Source: Trichomonas tenax (lineage: Eukaryota > Parabasalia > Trichomonadida > Trichomonadidae). From it: a stretch of 14,975 nt of DNA. Shown here piece by piece: positions 7,702 through 14,975 of this stretch. Made by a program: the position numbers and the translations under genes. Each line of letters opens with the position of its first letter. Position 1 is the first letter of the stretch. Under the pieces are notes generated by a model. The model was given only the letters and a program-made list of their open reading frames with translations. It was not told the DNA's origin and made no database searches. Location: the NCBI GenBank assembly GCA_023091735.1, contig JALKBU010001196.1:1-14975 (forward strand), in the 5' to 3' direction.

Positions 7702-7783
7702 CTCTTTGAGTGAGAACAAAATTTATTAACCTTAAAAGCGTAAACAAAATGCGTCAAAAATATAAAAGAGAATTTTTCACAAT

Positions 7784-8491
7784 ATGAACATTTTTGTTGA
7801 TTGATTCATTGATGATATTACCCCAAACAGATCCAATATGGAGCAGATTCTATCCAGATGACTCTACATACATATTAAAGAATTCGAATTCGAATGAATT
7901 AATATCTGATTCGGGTAATGTATTTGTTGATCACGTAATTTTTTCAAACTTTGTTGATAGTTATATTATTGAGATTGATGTAAGTTCAACACCTACAAAT
8001 TATTTAATTTCAAATAGCGGGTTTGTTTATTGTTTAAATCAAGTTTTGGGTTCTCACACTGGACCTGTATGTTTCTATGGATATCAATTAAATGTCGTTA
8101 TGTATCACATATGTGCAAATGCTGTTGTTCTTGGAGAAACAACTTTTTTCTATAGCGAAAATTCACTAGTTTTATTGAATCAACTATTACAAACTGTACT
8201 TCAGCAAACAATATTTTATATTTTTCACCCATAAACGGAAATTTTATGAATGCTAATTTATCAACTGTTTTGGTCGCTAGGACAGGAATTGGTTTTGTTC
8301 AATATCCAAATCCACTTAATATTTCATTTGATATTTTTAGTCAAATTAGGGTTTCAAATTTGTAAGATAATTTTTGCTCTGGAAAAATAGTGGATATTGT
8401 CCAAGAAGAGCCATAAAAAATACGTTTTTTGATAGTAATTTAATTGAATGATAGTGGAGTTATATTCTATATGCTATTTTTCACACAATGA
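7784..8491 (+). pseudogene. Decayed trichomonad repetitive surface protein (beta-helix/Pmp-like), fragment 1
   Basis: The original start is probably the ATG at 7784 (MNIF), but a one-base shift puts it out of frame with the main block 7794-8234 (TDPIWSRFYPDDSTYILKN, SNSGFVYCLNQ, YHICANAVVLG). The main block ends at TAA 8232. Homologous sequence continues in a second frame to a TAA at 8363 (INGNFMNANLS, IGFVQYPNPLN), and then in further frames (NTFFDSNLIE, DSGVIFY) to about 8491. The last part matches a segment of fragment 2 (NNTLLENEQNRGVIFY). I read it as a member of the large trichomonad families of short-repeat, beta-helix-like surface proteins, broken by at least three frameshifts. Family naming is from memory of typical sequence style; the decay itself is directly visible. 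An AACCTTAAAAGCG sequence at 7728-7740 may be its old promoter. Confidence 0.6.
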
Positions 8492-8843
8492 TAACTCATG
8501 GCTCAGTTTGAACAAAAAATATAAAATGGAGAAAAAATGAAATATTCATGAGTCGAACCAAAGTCATCAAGACTATAGGTACAAAAAATAGCCAGTGCAC
8601 TAAAGTGAACTAATGATTTTATCAAAAAAATTTATTGATATAAATAATTAAGATAAAATGGGGCCAAGCAGTTGTTCACGGTTTTGTCATTATTTTCCTT
8701 GCATTCCAACAGGAATGAGCGCCTTGGCTCGAGCAGAGAATGGTCTTCTTCATGCTGAGTCATGACTTTCATCACGAGATTCTTGTTTCTGTTGAGCCGA
8801 GACCTCAGCAGCAACGTAGCAATATAATAACTTACACTGAATG
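8492..8843. other. Non-coding; possible decayed minus-strand reading frame
   Basis: No intact gene. On the minus strand, between roughly 8690 and 8840, one frame reads EVSAQQKQESRDESHDSA, a TGA, and then RRPFSARAKALIPVGMQGK before a stop. The two pieces are in the same phase, so it may be a mutated coding fragment. I do not recognise the protein. It lies immediately beside the mariner-type MITE. Confidence 0.3.
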
Positions 8844-8845
8844 TA

Positions 8846-8972
8846 CAGCCCTGGCCAGGCTGAGCATAATTGTTTGCGAACTGTCCAAATTTTGAACAAT
8901 GGTCGAATTATTTGATCATTGTTCAAAATTTGGGTATTTTTAATACTGTATACCATGCCTCTGGCCAAGGGT
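8846..8972. mobile_element. 127-bp palindromic Tc1/mariner-type MITE
   Basis: The element is symmetric about position 8909 and is flanked by TA at 8844-8845 and 8973-8974, the expected mariner target duplication. The left end reads CAGCCCTGGCCAGGCTGAGC; the right end, read inward, gives ACCCTTGGCCAGAGGCATGG. Both follow the C-rich, GGCCA-containing start typical of Tc1/mariner terminal repeats. The central arms are almost perfect (CCAAATTTTGAACAATG at 8885-8901, complement ending at 8933). There is no coding capacity. Confidence 0.75.
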
Positions 8973-9161
8973 TAGTATGATGTCTTAATAAATTTCTATA
9001 TTTTAATTAATTTTTGGAGACTATGAATTTCAAGATCAATAAATACATTGAATCATAGTGCTAGTTACTCATCACTAGATTATATGAAGTACGCTAATAC
9101 CAAAATTAATCAAAATATCAGTTGTTTAGTCAAAATTATAATCTTAATTTCAAAATCTTTT

Positions 9162-9550
9162 CTAGAGCTGCATTATTCTGTCTAAGTCATCTACATCACA
9201 GTTCATAAATGTGTTTCTGCAAGCAGCTAATGCGTTGCCTGTGTTAGCGTGTTGATCTTTTCTATATGAGCGCAATTCGTTGAAGCCACGTTCAACCATT
9301 GCTTCTGAAGCATTTAATGTTAATAGCAACCTGGCAAACTCATATTTTAGTTCTTATTTCATAAGCACTGAAGCCTCTAGGTATATTTTTGATCTCTCTT
9401 TTTGGTAGAGAATAATCTGGATCATTCTCATCAACATAGCAGTGTGAAACAAAATTCATTTGATAAGCCATTGTATTCAAAAGTACTAAACAATTTTTTT
9501 GATATAAATATGCTTATTTAAGTTATTTAAGTAAATTATTTTTTATTTAA
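9162..9550 (-). pseudogene. Transposase 3' remnant, probably hAT superfamily, frameshifted
   Basis: Two minus-strand reading frames join into one coherent C-terminus. The upstream part runs from about 9550 (NCLVLLNTMAYQMNFVSH, NDPDYSLPKREIKNI) to a TGA near 9335. The downstream part (YEFARLLLTLNASEAMVERG, FNELRSYRKDQ) runs to TAG at 9162. A single-base indel between about 9335 and 9362 separates them. The L.LNASEAMVERGFNELR segment has the alternating small/ER.F pattern of the hAT dimerisation domain (S.A..ER.FS.L), close to the C-terminus as expected. Catalytic DDE residues would lie upstream and are not found, so only the 3' end survives. No terminal inverted repeats were located. The family call is moderate; a different transposase class is possible. 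Confidence 0.45.
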
Positions 9551-10364
9551 AAGTTTTTTTCCTAATCCATATTCAAATTATTTAGTTCTACATAAAATAT
9601 ATTTTAATCTACATCAAAAAATAGTAGCAAATATCGAAAGTTGGTCATAGAAAATTGTCATACTAAGCTCTTTGGATTCACACATTTGCTCCCAATCTGC
9701 ATTCCGATTTAATTTGAGTAAAATGGTCTTAACACTGAAAATTTGATTTATATTGTTATGGTATTACCAGAGATTCGTTTTACAAGAAATATATGTAAAA
9801 TTCCTTTTATATATTTATTTTCTTTCCTTCAGAAATATACATTATTATCTTCTTTTGACATTCAATTTTGAATTTGGAAAGTATTGTGAAATTTTCACAT
9901 TTTAGGCAGAAATATAAAATCTCATATCGAATATCTTATATAACTTACATCCCAATGTCTTGCATATTCTATATAATTATACAAATATTTGATTATTTAT
10001 ATATGATATCTGAGATTTTGACAAAAAACATGGTATTCATCCAAAACAAAACAATGCTAACATACTATACATTGTGTCGTTTATATGCGCATAAAGATTT
10101 TATTGAAATTTCGATTTTTAAAAACATTCAATAGATTCATATACAAAAATAAATGTTTTTCATATCATGACATTACTACCGATGAGCAAGAACGATATAT
10201 GCTATTCTATTAAAGAACTACATGCTAAAAGTGAAAAACTTTGTAAGTGCAGTTGCATCTTACATCAATATCGTGAACAACAAAAATTGTACATAATATG
10301 TCAATATATATGAGACATAGATGAGTATTATATAGATTTAGTTGGACAAATCTCAGATATCATA
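9551..10364. other. AT-rich stretch, no supported gene
   Basis: About 800 bp without a convincing gene. A plus-strand open frame at 9868-10134 begins at TTG and has low-complexity Ile/Tyr composition. Its last third (a YAHKDFIEI string) faintly recalls a degenerate ankyrin repeat, but not enough to call. No RNA or repeats were recognised. Confidence 0.5.
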
Positions 10365-11180
10365 TACCTTCAACACCTACAAATTATTTAATTCCAAATA
10401 GTGGCTTTGTTGATTGTTCAAATCAGGTTTTAAGTTCACGCATTGGAATGGCATTTTTTATTGGAGATCAAATTTCTTTGATTATATATCACATATGTGC
10501 AAATGCTATTGTTCTCGGAAAATTCCCATTAGTGCGTTCTGAATCAGTTCAATTATGTAATTTTCTTGAGTCTACAATGACAAACTTCACATCAAATTTA
10601 GAAATGTGTGATTTGTCACAATGTTAATATATCCAAATCTCTTATTCAATCTAAAGCCTATAATTTTGTAGGCTGGGAAGAAAATAATGTTTCGTTTAAT
10701 GTTTTCACTCAAATAATCTCAACATTGAAATGTTGTTGTTTTTATATAGTTTTCAATTATACGGTTTCAAATTGTCTGTTTCTGAATAACACACTTTTAG
10801 AAAATGAACAAAATAGAGGAGTAATCTTTTATGATTACTATTATAATATAGATTCAATCGAATTCATTGAATGCATATTTAGTCAGAATTCTGGAAACAG
10901 CTTATTTGCATCATTTGATAACACCACTTTGAATAAATGTTATGTTAATGAAACAAATAAAGTCAATACAATGTGCATTATGTTATATTTGTTTTCACCT
11001 GGTACTTACACTGTTATCTCACCTGCAATATTCTCGCTAATTATTGAACATTATGTTACTGAGCTCTGCGGCGATTCTCCTATCAATCAATTAATCAAAC
11101 CTAAAAATACAATGCTGCATAAATACGAAATAATTAATACATTCTTCAACGACGTTTATAAGTTTTTCGTTCTTAATTAA
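10365..11180 (+). pseudogene. Decayed trichomonad repetitive surface protein, fragment 2 (5' truncated)
   Basis: The 5' part, in one frame to a TAA at about 10625 (STPTNYLIPNSGFVDCSNQV, YHICANAIVLG), is a clear duplicate of 7985-8143 in fragment 1. A one-base shift near 10604-10616 passes into the second frame, which is open to the TAA at 11180 and encodes CHNVNISKSLIQSKAYNF, NNTLLENEQNRGVIFYDYYY and FIECIFSQNSGN. The second frame itself begins at a GTG, not an ATG, so no proper start exists. The N-terminal segment of fragment 1 (signal region and FYPDDSTYI block) is missing here. Short repeated Ser/Asn/Cys-rich strands are typical of beta-helix surface proteins of trichomonads. It ends 64 bp before F5/8C paralogue C, the same neighbour relation in reverse as fragment 1 with paralogue B. 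Confidence 0.6.
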
Positions 11181-11244
11181 ATTGATAAACATATCCCACA
11201 GTGAAAATTGACAATTTTCAAAAGAAAAGAAATTGAATAAAAAC

Positions 11245-11913
11245 ATGACAATGTTATTTTTGGTTTTTCCTTTATCTCGATCTGAGGATGTTCAAGGTAT
11301 CTTCAGTAAAGTATATAACGAAAATATAATTGTCATTGACTCTAGTGGATCATCCAGCCAAGACATTAATGGCTCAAATCAGTTGACTAAACCGGAATTT
11401 TCAATCTACCCATGGAAGAAGAGTTACGACTGGTGTTCTAATTGTGGACGTTCATATGATGTTCATCCATGGATATCGTTTTCGTTATTAAATCGAAAAT
11501 TCAAAATTAATGGATATTTTGTTAGATGTGGCTGCTGCTATGATAATATGTGTTGCTGTGAAGATGGATACTGTTGCTATCATTGCTGCTTATATAGTTG
11601 GTCATTGCAAATTTCAGATGACAATAAAACATGGACTGAAGTTCATAGAATAGAAAAGGCTCGTGAAATGCGACGTTGTGCCGAGAAAACATACAAACTT
11701 GATAAAGAATATGTTGCAAAGCATGTTCGATTAATTCAAAATGAACCATGCCCTGGAGATCCTCCCTGCATGGCAATTAACAAACTTGAACTTCTTGGTG
11801 AAATTATTAATGAAAGTACTTCAAATGATGAATTTGTATCTTTTCATGATGATGACGACGATGTAAGCATTATTGGACATATTTCCAAGAGTGGACAAAT
11901 TCATTCTAATTAA
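11245..11913 (+). CDS. Secreted cysteine-rich F5/8 type C (discoidin-like) protein, paralogue C
   Basis: 222 residues from the ATG at 11245; the ATG two codons later (11251) is the position that aligns with the start of paralogue A and could be the real one. The N-terminus (MTMLFLVFPLSRS) is hydrophobic and signal-like. The F5/8C core is intact (YDWCSNC, HPWISFSL, FKINGYFVR, YSWSLQISDDNKTW, HVRLIQNEPCPGDPPC, LELLGEI). It has 15 cysteines: the 13 common ones plus an extra pair (95 and 111) beside the cluster, suggesting one added disulfide or metal site. The linker after the domain differs from A and B, but the tail FHDDDDDVSIIGHISKSG is conserved. The stop is TAA followed by A, a common trichomonad ending that can double as a polyadenylation signal. 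It is about 3.5 kb from A and B, separated by transposon debris, and appears functional. Confidence 0.8.
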   Translation: MTMLFLVFPLSRSEDVQGIFSKVYNENIIVIDSSGSSSQDINGSNQLTKPEFSIYPWKKSYDWCSNCGRSYDVHPWISFSLLNRKFKINGYFVRCGCCYDNMCCCEDGYCCYHCCLYSWSLQISDDNKTWTEVHRIEKAREMRRCAEKTYKLDKEYVAKHVRLIQNEPCPGDPPCMAINKLELLGEIINESTSNDEFVSFHDDDDDVSIIGHISKSGQIHSN

Positions 11914-12122
11914 ATATTAAATATCATGATTTGTCTGCAATCAAATATTTTCTACGTTATAGGGGAATAACATGCTTTAAAAAGATCATTCTAATGAAAA
12001 GAGAAATTTTATTTTGGTGGCTGATTAAGGCTGCACGCGAATGATAAGGTTCTTTTGTAGAAAATTTTATTGACATATTCGTAGAGACCTGTCACCTTTC
12101 CGCAACTTGACGCAACTGTAAA
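11914..12122. other. Intergenic
   Basis: About 200 bp downstream of paralogue C with no gene, repeat or RNA recognised. Confidence 0.5.
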
Positions 12123-12380
12123 CTATTCAATCTCACTTTTTGTTCGGTCGGATAAAATTTTGGTTGATTTAACATCATATTCTTCTTTAAGTCCTTTTGT
12201 CGCTTTGATTTCATCAAAGAAAATCATAATTTTCATTTTGGTTACCGAGATACAAATCGCATCTTTGTTCCAGTTTGAAACCATGGTGTTATCTCTTGTT
12301 GACGTATGCTCTATATTCTATATGTATCAATGCCACCATCCAAGCACGTCATTGTCGGTAAAACCGAATTCTCGAAAAAT
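12123..12380 (-). pseudogene. Possible decayed coding fragment, unidentified
   Basis: One minus-strand frame between a TAA at 12381-12383 and a TAG at 12123-12125 is open except for two in-frame stops close together. The first piece reads REFGFTDNDVLGWWH. After the stops it reads NIEHTSTRDNTMVSNWNKDA and then FFDEIKATKGLKEEYDVKST to the end. Composition looks protein-like (balanced Lys, Glu, Asp, Trp) compared with neighbouring noise. I recognise no family; a transposon-encoded protein is a guess. Confidence 0.25.
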
Positions 12381-12383
12381 TTA

Positions 12384-13186
12384 TCTTTTTCTACAGTGCA
12401 TATTGAGAAGATCTGATACGCTACAATGATGCACATCAGCATCCCTATGCAAAGTCACTATTCAGAATACTCAAATCGTCACAATGATGCACGTTTATAA
12501 TATATGCGAAATATAACAATTCGATTTTAAGAAACAACTAACTCACAAATACATTAACTGCGTTACGCTGTATGATTTGTGTATAGTAAGTGCACATAAA
12601 TATACTTTTGGATATTTTGTATTATTAAATTAATTGAGCTCGTCTTTAATATCATTGGATTTACATTATTTGTTTCTTCTAATGAATTTTATCGCTAACT
12701 CAATTTATTCAGATATTTTCCAATCAAAGTAATATCGATGCGTATACTTGCAAAGTATAGACGAATTGATGGGGAATAAATCGCCAAGCGAAAAAAAATC
12801 ACATGTTTCTGCCGAATTCAGTAAAAAATCCGTAATAAGCAGGTCTAGTCTTTTTGGACCAAAGATTTACAAAAAATATCACACGATGCATCACGCAGTT
12901 ATATTTACCTTAGTATTTTCCGATTTTGATTTAGAGTTTTGATTTCATATTTATACCAAATACAACTACACCGGTATGCAAACTAAATCATATAAACTAA
13001 TTTCTTGTTTTTTTTTTGCAAATAAATTTTTTGATTTTAAAGTATTCAATTTCGACGCGTTATATCACGAACGAAATTATAAGATTGTTTTGAGTATGTT
13101 TGTGAATGGTCGGACGATACCCAACCGCGTGCTTCCCCAAATGAGGAAAAAATTAGATTTTACAATAAATTCAAAAAACGTTTAAT
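12384..13186. other. Mostly non-coding, one short unrecognised ATG frame
   Basis: About 800 bp with no recognisable gene. The best open frame is at 12976-13185 (plus, ATG start, 69 codons, contains YHERNYKIVLSMFVNGRTI). It ends one base before the stop of the convergent BspA-like gene. I cannot assign it. The 12-base string ACAATGATGCAC occurs near 12423 and again near 12480, possibly by chance. Confidence 0.4.
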
Positions 13187-13922
13187 TCATTGAAAATCAT
13201 TTATATAAATCATAATTGAGAATAAACTCTTTGGATAAATTAAACAGTTATATTGATATGTTTTTAAACTATCATGACCAAATGACACCCTTTTAACCTT
13301 TATATTAGCAAATGTTAGTCCCTTATAATTATTGGATACAAAAACATTGCAATCGATAACATTAACAAATGGATCTAAATAATCAAAATTTGCGTTACCG
13401 AAATAGAATATTGTTTTCAAGCTGCTTGATTCTTCAAAGCACATATAACTATCAATATATGTTAATGAAGGGGGAAGAACTAAAAACTCCAGCTTTACGC
13501 AATATCTTAAGAAATACTTTCCGACTGATTTCAATTTGGATCCTTCCTGAAATTCAATTGTTGTACAGTTGCAAAAGAAATCGATGTAATCACCAAAAGT
13601 TTCAATGCTTGAGGGAAATATTATTTTTTGAAGACCAAACATTGCTGTAAAACTTCCGGAATCAAGTCTAATTAAAGAATTAGGCAAAGTTAATTCTGTT
13701 ATTTTATGACACAAGCGAATCGAATAATAGCTTAAAGAAATGATTGAATATCCATCCATTAAAGATGGAATTGGAACAGATCCTGCCACATTAGTTGTTT
13801 CAACAAAACCATTTCCATTGATGGGTTCACCAGTTCCAAGCATTGCTGTTTTACTGTTTTCATCAATAACAGTATATACAAACTTATTATCGAATGTTGG
13901 CACAAAATAGAATAAAATTCAT
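13187..13922 (-). pseudogene. BspA-like leucine-rich-repeat surface protein, start out of frame
   Basis: The main frame (13903 down to TGA at 13187) encodes about 238 residues of a trichomonad BspA-like protein. An N-terminal FVYTVIDENSKTAMLGTG block is followed by LRR_5-type repeats (LTLPNSLIRLDSGSF, IIFPSSIETFGD, LVLPPSLTYIDSYM) and a closing cap. These proteins are surface or secreted adhesin-like antigens. The frame opens at GTG 13903, not ATG. The natural start, ATG at 13922 (MNFILF, signal-like), lies 19 bases upstream and is one base out of phase, so it stops after eleven codons. Either a frameshift inactivated the gene or a sequencing error lies between 13903 and 13922. A candidate promoter motif sits just upstream (13942-13959). 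The protein is short for its family, with few repeats and no C-terminal membrane anchor visible. Confidence 0.65.
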
Positions 13923-13941
13923 TTAAGAATATTGATATCTA

Positions 13942-13959
13942 TGTCACTTTCTAAAGGTT
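13942..13959 (-). promoter_or_regulatory. Candidate core-promoter motif of the BspA-like gene
   Basis: On the minus strand this reads AACCTTTAGAAAGTGACA, 20 bp upstream of the ATG at 13922. It matches the motif before F5/8C paralogues A and B in spacing and in all but a few positions. Confidence 0.5.
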
Positions 13960-13974
13960 ATTTATTAACATTTA

Positions 13975-14460
13975 ATGTTTATTTTATTTGCGTCTTTTTC
14001 GAGATCATATGGCATCTTTGAAACGGTATTTAATGAAAATATCGTGTTTATTAATGTTAGCGGATCAGCCCGAGAAAGTATCAATAGTTCTTTACAAACC
14101 ACAAAACCAGAATATTCTATTTATCCTTGGATAAAACGTTATGAATGATGTTCTAATTCAGGAAAAACGTTTGATGATCATCCTTGGATAACGTTTTCTC
14201 TTGAAAGTCGAAAAATTAAATTGACCGGATATTTTGTCCGATCAGGCTGCTGCTTTACAGGATTATGCTGTTGCGATCAGGGAATTTACTACTGTATTGA
14301 CGGAGTTTTGTATAGTTGGGCCTTACAAATATCAGATGACAATGTTACATGGACAGATGTTCATCGTGTGTTTAAAGACATGGAACAGCTAAAGATTCAC
14401 CTATTTATCTTTTTAATATCATTGGAACAAGCGATTAAGTTGTTATTGATCCTGATTTAG
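13975..14460 (+). pseudogene. F5/8 type C cysteine-rich protein, paralogue D, inactivated
   Basis: The frame starts at ATG 13975 with a signal-like segment (MFILFASFSRS) and follows the other paralogues (FNENIVFINVSGSA, KPEYSIYPWIKRYE) to codon 58. There the Trp of the conserved YDWCSNC motif is TGA (14146-14148). The same frame continues past the stop with the F5/8C core (HPWITFSLESRKIKL, TGYFVRSGCC, LYSWALQISDDNVTW). After DVHRVF it diverges, and the normal C-terminus, including the acidic tail, is lost. A short match to the domain end (FNIIGTSD, compare FDLFGEV) appears in another frame near 14427, so a deletion plus frameshift is likely. Three otherwise invariant cysteines are also gone (second of CSNC; the CC before LYSW). 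It is divergent from the BspA-like gene, with 52 bp between the starts. Confidence 0.8.
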
Positions 14461-14975
14461 ATACTTCAATGATCATCAGTTATCAACAGTTTTCCATTCA
14501 TCCAATACTGAAAACATGCGAATTACAGTATTATTTGAACAGAATTACTTTATTGATTGGTGTCATTTTATCAATGAATAATAATTATCACTTTCAAAAT
14601 TTTCCGACATTTGACAAAAAAAATTGACATTTACATTTATGACATTTTTGAAAAATTTATTTCTGACTAATTGATACGAGTAACCTTGTCATCACACAGC
14701 TCGCGAAAAGGTGTTTGCACTCCTTCCGCCCAGTCAATTTGTCCCCTGCTCATAGGGTAGATACTAGGCATCATATATAGTGTCCCTACGGAAATAGAAA
14801 GAATGTTATTGTAAATTGACTAACTTTCGTGAAGCTGAACACTGGCCATAACGGGAATGCTTTTAAGCAGTTATCAAATATTCCAAAAATATTTGATTTA
14901 CCCCAGACTGTCTAAGGCCATACAATTTCTATAATGGGACAGTATTGCTTAAGAAACGTCTCAAATATTCGAGAA
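14461..14975. other. Intergenic or decayed sequence
   Basis: No intact gene. A minus-strand ATG frame at 14667-14774 (35 residues, contains QIDWAEGVQTPFRELCDD) has protein-like composition and less AT-rich codons than its surroundings, and could be the 3' end of a decayed gene; I do not recognise it. TGACATTT-like strings recur three times between about 14600 and 14655. Confidence 0.4.

Noticed and set aside
9868..10134. 88-codon frame with a faint ankyrin-like YAHKDFIEI string
   Set aside because: Starts at TTG, low-complexity Ile/Tyr composition, one partial motif only, no neighbouring repeats.
12748..12942. 64-codon plus-strand frame
   Set aside because: Non-ATG start, no recognisable domain, and composition like the surrounding non-coding sequence.
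1..14975. tRNA, rRNA or CRISPR array
   Set aside because: No cloverleaf-like box A/box B arrangement, rRNA core sequence or regularly spaced direct repeats were recognised by eye; a covariance-model scan would be needed to exclude divergent small RNAs.

Overview
The window looks like nuclear DNA from a parabasalid protist (a trichomonad, Trichomonas/Tritrichomonas type). It is strongly AT-rich. Genes are short and apparently intronless, in small compact groups separated by decayed sequence. The protein families are also typical of trichomonads: F5/8 type C (discoidin-like) domain proteins, a BspA-like leucine-rich-repeat protein, beta-helix-like repetitive surface-protein fragments, a KilA-N fragment and transposon debris. 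Genus and species cannot be fixed from sequence reading alone.

Layout. 1-240 is A-rich low-complexity sequence and 241-1325 has no convincing gene. A minus-strand gene (1326-2126) encodes a possible organelle outer-membrane beta-barrel. A small plus-strand gene (2527-2757) carries the first half of a KilA-N domain. Two minus-strand paralogues (2883-4001 and 5152-6156) encode coiled-coil proteins ending in a Cys/His cluster that reads as a UBR-box zinc finger. They are separated by an approximately 920-bp palindromic element (4169-5089) whose inner arms are nearly identical inverted copies. The second paralogue is divergently paired across a 173-bp intergenic region with the first of a set of secreted-looking, cysteine-rich F5/8C-type proteins (6330-6989), followed at once by a tandem paralogue (7039-7701).

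From 7784 to 11180 the DNA is mostly wreckage. There are two decayed members of a trichomonad repetitive surface-protein family (7784-8491 and 10365-11180), a 127-bp Tc1/mariner-type palindromic MITE with TA target duplications (8846-8972), and a frameshifted transposase 3' end that looks like hAT (9162-9550). A third intact F5/8C paralogue lies at 11245-11913. After about 1.2 kb of unexplained or decayed sequence comes a minus-strand BspA-like gene whose start is frame-broken (13187-13922). Divergent to it is a fourth F5/8C copy, a pseudogene with a Trp-to-stop change (13975-14460).

How the genes may work together (inference): the F5/8C proteins share a short hydrophobic N-terminus, a fixed cysteine pattern and a conserved acidic C-terminal tail, which suggests a secreted or surface ligand-binding family growing by tandem duplication. 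The coiled-coil/UBR-box proteins look intracellular and could be ubiquitin-pathway adaptors. Their divergent pairing with an F5/8C gene, and an extended AACCTTT..AAAGTG.CA motif just upstream of several of these genes, hint at shared core-promoter architecture. Nothing here proves a shared function.
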